DNA of 64,000 nt from assembly GCA_002189035.1 (NCBI GenBank), contig NEEC01000004.1, forward strand, positions 4,526,001 to 4,590,000. The letters are read 5' to 3'. Positions 58,954-64,000 of the stretch are shown here, piece after piece. The position numbers and the translations under genes were made by a program. Under the pieces are notes generated by a model. The model was not told the DNA's origin, searched no databases, and was given only the letters and a program-made list of their open reading frames with translations. Every line of letters begins with the position of its first letter. The first letter of the stretch is position 1. This DNA is from Utricularia gibba (lineage: Eukaryota > Streptophyta > Magnoliopsida > Lamiales > Lentibulariaceae).

Positions 58954-60650
58954 CTACATGATACACAAGGCGTTGAAGAGAACATGAGCAAGCATGAGAT
59001 CAACGAAGTACTGATGCCCGATTTCCCCATCCCTCCACTTCATCTTCAATGGGGCGCGACCGTAGTGAACCCCATCGTTGCACCTGTTGTCGAAGTGCCA
59101 AGGGAAGGTGAGGTCGAAGTCATCAACAACCTTCCCCAAAGCTCCATGCTTCCTAAACTTTTCCAGCACCACTGCATTGAACGCCTCCATCTTCTGAGGA
59201 TTAAACGCTAACCTCCGAGCATATCCCCCTGTTGCTACCGTCGTTCGGTACAGGACTTCCGGTGGGGTTCCTCCTCTCTGTCGTATCTCCTCTAGTACCT
59301 CTCCCCAAAAAGAGGCTGCGTACTCCGCTCCCCTAATGAACCTTCTGATGTTAGGCCAAAAGACTCCATCATGGAGGCCTGAGTTCATGATGATCGTGTC
59401 TGGGACTACTTCACCGGAAAAGTAGCTCTTCAATAGAGTTTTGTATTCTGGGTTGATCAGTGAGTTCAGGCCCTGATAGTTTCCTGTTGCATTCGGATGG
59501 CCGTTGAAGATGCTCGTGAATCTTACTACTTGTGAATGGTCATCGGGATTGGTGATATTCATTTCAAATATTCTAGGAACGGTAGCCATCTCATGTACAC
59601 CCAAGATGAAGTGAAGCAGGTTGCGTATTGTATCACAATGATTAGAGTCACCCACCAAAAAATCCATCGGTTTTTCAAGCAATCCCAAGCTTCATCCTTT
59701 GAAAACATCTTGAATGAACAATGAGCGGAATACACCCATCCATTGCTCTCTATAGATCCTAATGGACCCTCACACCATGGTTTTTCGCAAGGAAAATCTG
59801 GTTCTTGGCATCTGTATCTCCCATCATCACTAATCGGACAAGTATCATTTCTCGCATGACGAGTCCACCGTCCAGACCAAGCATCTCTGGAGTAATCAGA
59901 ACTTCTACATTGGCTTATCTCAGGCAGCTGAGATGAAGATGCATAAAACCTGATCGGAATCACAGTAACAACTTTGTCAACAGAAAATCTTTCAGGGGAA
60001 AACTTGAGTCCTTCATAATGTCTGAACAACAGAGTAATAGTCAAGTTGTAATCTCCAGAAAAATCAGGATGAACTTGAAGGGAAAATGTATAAGAGCCAT
60101 TTCCCCAATCTTGTATTGGAGGCCTAGATTTCCATCTTTCCCCTACAAGATTAGTTTCAAAGTAGTCTCCTCCCACACAATGAAGGTTTCCGGATTCATC
60201 CAATGCTTGGAAAACAAACTCATGAATATCACTAGTAGACAACAATATGCTGCTGCCATTGTTTTCTAAACCAGGAAATCTAATTCCTACTGTAGTTGAA
60301 TCTTTACAGGGCTCGCCCCCAGGAGTCAGCCATCTGTCCATAAGATTCGAAGAGTAGTTCGTTCCGTAGTCAACCGAGATCCAATGTTTCACACCGGTAT
60401 CATTGGTTGTAGCTGGACCAAATCGTGTAAGATCCAAGGGGCTAAGAGAGCTCCACTCACCATATGATCTTGTCCAAAATTCTGAATCAATAAGCTTAAA
60501 GGTAGCAAATTCTTTCGAGAAACTGCTTCTAATAAAGCAGCCAACAACCACAGCAACAAATGAACCAAAAATCAAAACTTTGAACCACAAATTAACCATT
60601 GGGTTTGTCCTAAGAACCCATGGCATTTTCCCAACCTTTTTCTCTGACAT
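58954..60650 (-). CDS. membrane-anchored SGNH/PC-esterase-like protein (NXPE/CPED1-like), one frame break
   Basis: One coding exon of 565 residues if one G is added. Start MSEKKVGKMPWVLRTNP, then a signal anchor (VLIFGSFVAVVVGCFI), so probably a type II Golgi protein. A luminal region with several N-glycosylation sequons (NDTG, NYSS, NGSS, NGSY) and a Cys-rich stretch (CPISDDGRYRCQEPDFPCE) follows. The catalytic part holds WDCLKNRWIFWW, then GDSNHCDTIRNLLHFILG (the SGNH Gly-Asp-Ser block) and, near the end, FDNRCNDGVHYGRAP (Asp-x-x-His). The two halves are in different frames. The break is at CCC 59651-59653, where WWGDSN needs GGGG. By fold it may be a polysaccharide acyl-esterase or O-acetyltransferase; the substrate is unknown and the family name is moderately sure. 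A UTR intron probably ends near 60708. Confidence 0.72.
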
Positions 60651-62683
60651 TGCACAATATAACAACCCAGAGGACGCATCAACGAACAAACCCACCAAAT
60701 CCTGAAACGGAAAACGAAATCACTCCATAAATTCTAAAAACCCATCAGCAAGTTCTCCTGGGAGTAACATTTTCTCGTACCTGAAAGAGGCTGTGCAGCG
60801 CTCACGATCCCTTCAGAAGACGGTGGCGACCTTTGCACTCCTAATCCAACACAATATGCACCCTGTTCGCCATGATTCGCAGAAACGAGGAAATAACAGC
60901 AATGGCGCCCAACAAAAACAAGGCCAACAAAACCACACTATTCGGAGATATCAAATCTGCTGGAAGACAGCTAAATTTGGGGGGCCTTTTTTCTCATTCA
61001 TTCATGATTGTGATGCAGTACCGCACTCTCCAAGCTCGGGTGTCATATCACGAGAACGTAGAGAAACACCACAGCACTTTTGGATCTGGAAAGCCGATCT
61101 ACCACATCCAGCCTATGCAATCTTCTAGTGAGTTAATTAATGAATGATATTTATTTACCTAAAGTATACCTAAAATTTTAGTTAGTCGTACGAAATATAT
61201 TCAAATATTTATATTTATTATAAATGTATTATTTTCATACAAAATGTAATCTTAACAATTTTATTCGAAAATTTATTATTCACACCCATGTGAAAATATG
61301 ATTATAAGGAGTGAGTAAATTTAGCATTAATGTAAAATCATTTATAATTTATTTCAAGTATATGTAATATAAGTAATATTGTATCAATCCCTATATTTGA
61401 CACATGACCAAATTTTACGAGGGATATAGCTTGCGAGTTTACATAAACTTTAGAACAAATACCTTCTTCAAAATATGTACATATAAAGAAAATACCAAAA
61501 TATTTCGTAAGTGTTGACATTTGGTATTACTACAAACCCAAACATGTATCAATGATGGGATGAGGGGATATTTAATAAGAATGGTTAATATCTAAGAATG
61601 TGTTTGATAGAGAAGATAAATGAAATAGTTAAATGAAAAAAGAAAAATATCATATTTGATAGATATAATAAATTATATCATAAATATAGAATAAAATAAT
61701 GATATTAAAAATATTGGAATAAAATTATATTGTTATATACATCTTATTTATATATCATCTTTTATATTTAATATAATTTATCCATATATCAACACATTCT
61801 AATAGTAAAAAAAATGTAAAACCAGAGGTCTAATAATGATATCTCATATTGACTACAAATAAAAGAAATAAAACGTCTAAATAAAGTAAATTTTCTAATT
61901 TTATATAAGATTTTTTTTCTCCTAACATAAACATGAGGTACAAAATCATGAAAAATTTAATACAATTTTTTTTATTTGAGAACACGTGGCCACATGCATA
62001 CACAAATCATATTTGTATAAGAAAAAATAATTAAATTTAGAGTAAAAGCTTCACTAATTAATATTTTCCACCGACACCTATTTTTCCTCAATTTTTTCTT
62101 AATAATTTAATTTATTTTTATGTAGGAATTTTTATTGAGTCGGATTAAATTTGAATAAAAATACCTACAAAATTTATTCGAACATTTTTTTAAATTTGAT
62201 TTAAACAAAAATTAAAATAAAAAAATTGATTGTGTTATGGACCATGAACGTACCGAGGGGCGTACCATTAATGAAGACTAGCCCTTGCCTCTAATACTGA
62301 ATTTAATATATGCTTAGTGTGAGACGCAATGGACCACGGGACATAGAGTTAGGTGATGCCCAAATCCTTTACTAACGGTTAAGTGATTATTCGTTATATT
62401 TAATTCTGCAAAAAAATTATTTTATGTTTTTCAAACTTTATAATATGAAGGTTTCAAAATTGGAATGGCTATAGAAAAAAAAATGTTTTTTTTAAGTGAA
62501 CACTATGTGAATCTGTGTTAAAGTGCGCACCGCCGGCGCTTGTTGCTAAAATGCACGGATCTCCACCATTTCCCCTATATTCCTTTGTTTGTCACCTGAG
62601 AATCCTCACCCTCCGCCGCTTCTCCGCCGATGTCTCCAGTTTTTCTGGAGTAACATGCGCTGTAGTTTATTGCAATCGTATCC
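60651..62683. other. intergenic, AT-rich, with a dispersed repeat copy
   Basis: The 5' UTR of the minus-strand gene reaches to about 60800. A plus-strand ORF at 60872-61147 has no recognised features. The stretch 61140-62480 is AT-rich and contains, at about 61820-61960, text similar to the repeat at 25530-25680. The last 180 bases lead into the next gene. Confidence 0.4.
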
Positions 62684-63304
62684 ATGGCGCCTTCTTCCCT
62701 CAGAAAATCCGCCAATCTAAATTATCAAAACTGTCCCTTGCTTTGCAGACACTTCCCCTCCGCGACGCTTGACCTCATAATCTTCATCCTTGTGCTATTC
62801 TCCGGCGCTTTTTTGATAATCTCCTATTTTTCTTACCTTTTCCATAGCCTCTCACTGATTTTGCCCCCTTTCACTACGATTATTTCCTATTTGAGTCACC
62901 ATTTGAGTTCGAACACGCAATCCCAGTTGATATTTTTTGCATTTTTCGTGACTTCGTTTGTGGTTTTTCTTTTTTCATTCGAGATCTGTTGTGGGCGTAG
63001 ATCAAGGAGATGTGGGAGGAAAGGGTGTAAAGGTTTGAAGAAGGCGATGGAGTTTGATTTGCAGCTTCAAGGTGAGGACTTGCTGCGAATGGGGAATGGG
63101 AATAAGGCCGTCAGAGATGTTAATGATTTGCCGTGGAAAGGGGGAAGTGAAGAGAATCCTGATTACGAGTGTCTGCGAGCGGAGTTGAGGAAGATGGCGC
63201 CGCCTAATGGGCGGGCAGTCCTGCTCTTTCGCAAGAAATGCGGCTGCGCAGTTGCCAAACTCGAAGGATGGGGGTCGCGGCGAGGCCGACGCTTTAAGAA
63301 GTGA
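62684..63304 (+). CDS. L34e-superfamily-like membrane protein
   Basis: Single exon of 206 residues starting MAPSSLRKSANL. The N-terminal half is hydrophobic, with two membrane segments (LDLIIFILVLFSGAFLIIS and QLIFFAFFVTSFVVFLFSF). After a Cys/Arg-rich turn (CCGRRSRRCGRKGCKGLKKA) comes the conserved domain: EFDLQLQGEDLL, DLPWKGG, LRAELRKMAPPNGRAVLLFR and KCGCAVAKLEGWGSRR. Plant genomes annotate this group as 'ribosomal protein L34e superfamily', but the membrane segments make a ribosomal role unlikely. The real function is unknown. The frame is intact. Confidence 0.82.
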   Translation: MAPSSLRKSANLNYQNCPLLCRHFPSATLDLIIFILVLFSGAFLIISYFSYLFHSLSLILPPFTTIISYLSHHLSSNTQSQLIFFAFFVTSFVVFLFSFEICCGRRSRRCGRKGCKGLKKAMEFDLQLQGEDLLRMGNGNKAVRDVNDLPWKGGSEENPDYECLRAELRKMAPPNGRAVLLFRKKCGCAVAKLEGWGSRRGRRFKK

Positions 63305-64000
63305 GTGACTTTACATTGATGAAAATCAAATTTTTCTGGGTTCTTGAATTGGATCAAGATAGATGCCCTTTGAGGGATTGATTCAACACTTTTCGAAATG
63401 TAGAGTCTTTCATCGTTGTGCCTGTGTGCCGAGTTTTGTTCCATCATATATGAGTTGCATTGACGATCTGATCAAGATACATAGATGTGGCTCCACGGAT
63501 TTCTTGATCTGATATATGTGTCTCATTACCGATCAACTTCATCAGGCTCAATTTTCACCTTGGCGCCTGGTTGCACCTCTGGCTGTGATAGTGTTGTCCA
63601 AAATGTTTCCTTTTTTGGAACCCCAAGAGAGATATGAGTTGCATTCCAATCAACTGATCTGTTTTTCAATGTCTGCCTGTGGCTTTGAGATCTGTTGTTC
63701 AAACCTATTCCTCTTTGTGCTTTTCATGTGGAGGTTTTGAAGTTATCGATGAACCTTCCATGAACGAAAATTGGACATTTTTCCCATGAAGGTTCCTGTT
63801 GGATTGCATTTTCTGTCCTGCTGTGACTACTGCATCTGAACTTAGGAATCTAATGATAAAAATCGATGCTTGAACATTCTTAGACATCTAGTTCCTTGTA
63901 CATTGGTGTCAAGTTCATCATGAAAGACGCATGACGTGACGCCTTTCGTTTCACCCCTTGATAACACCCATGTCTTCTTATGTTCAGATTCATGCTTTGA
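63305..64000. other. region downstream of the L34e-like gene
   Basis: Probable 3' UTR followed by non-coding sequence. No gene recognised up to the window edge. Confidence 0.35.

Noticed and set aside
2776-59653. Programmed frameshifting or several pseudogenes as explanation for the frame breaks
   Set aside because: Eight unrelated genes show the same one-base loss in G runs while all splice sites and conserved residues are intact; systematic error is simpler.
60872-61147. Plus-strand ORF of 91 codons
   Set aside because: Overlaps or abuts the 5' leader of the minus-strand PC-esterase-like gene and has no family features.
1-64000. tRNA genes, CRISPR arrays, intact transposon or retroelement genes
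   Set aside because: None seen. No B-box with a cloverleaf context, no regularly spaced repeats, and no reverse transcriptase, integrase or transposase motifs in the open frames.

Overview
The window is nuclear DNA of a flowering plant, most likely a dicot; I cannot name the species. Evidence is the gene content (FORKED-like, IQD, XRI1, TIME FOR COFFEE, FANTASTIC FOUR and HIPP families exist only in plants), short GT-AG introns, AT-rich spacers with site II (TGGGCC/T) clusters, and a U6 snRNA gene with the plant USE and TATA arrangement.

Layout (strand). 1-1000 (-): 5' part of a FORKED-like / VAN3-binding protein gene, running off the edge. 2776-4223 (+): IQD calmodulin-binding protein. 4968-6413 (+): ribosomal protein S3a/eS1. 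7362-9608 (+): XRI1-like DNA-repair/meiosis protein. 11599-14468 (+): CVP2/CVL1-type inositol polyphosphate 5-phosphatase. 15468-15569 (-): U6 snRNA. 16954-20180 (-): IDM1-like PHD-GNAT protein. 22007-24098 (+): Sec14/CRAL-TRIO protein. 28334-29224 (+): DUF868 protein. 30652-36042 (-): TIME FOR COFFEE-like clock protein. 38208-41385 (-): cyclin T. 43534-44192 (+): FANTASTIC FOUR-like. 47407-49737 (-): NEDD8-activating E1 catalytic subunit (ECR1/UBA3). 50219-50596 (+): unrecognised coding segment. 51682-53439 (-): heavy-metal-associated isoprenylated protein. 56255-58372 (-): VTT/DedA (TVP38/TMEM64) membrane protein. 58954-60650 (-): membrane-anchored PC-esterase-like protein. 62684-63304 (+): L34e-superfamily-like membrane protein.

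The genes are independent housekeeping, signalling and nuclear-regulation genes, not a cluster or operon. FORKED-like proteins and CVP2-type 5-phosphatases both act in leaf-vein patterning through phosphoinositides and PH-domain/ARF-GAP trafficking. They lie about 10.6 kb apart here, which may be chance.

The most striking observation is technical or evolutionary. In at least eight genes the conserved protein can be read only if one base is missing from the given sequence. Every assignable case sits in a short G run on the coding strand: G3 to G6 on + for + genes, C runs on + for - genes. Adding one base at each place restores an open frame with every splice phase matching. This looks like leftover homopolymer-shortening error in a long-read assembly, not eight pseudogenes. 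The affected CDS entries are given over their full spans with the break noted.

I found no CRISPR array, prokaryotic element, intact transposon or tRNA. I did not find a clearly new biological system.
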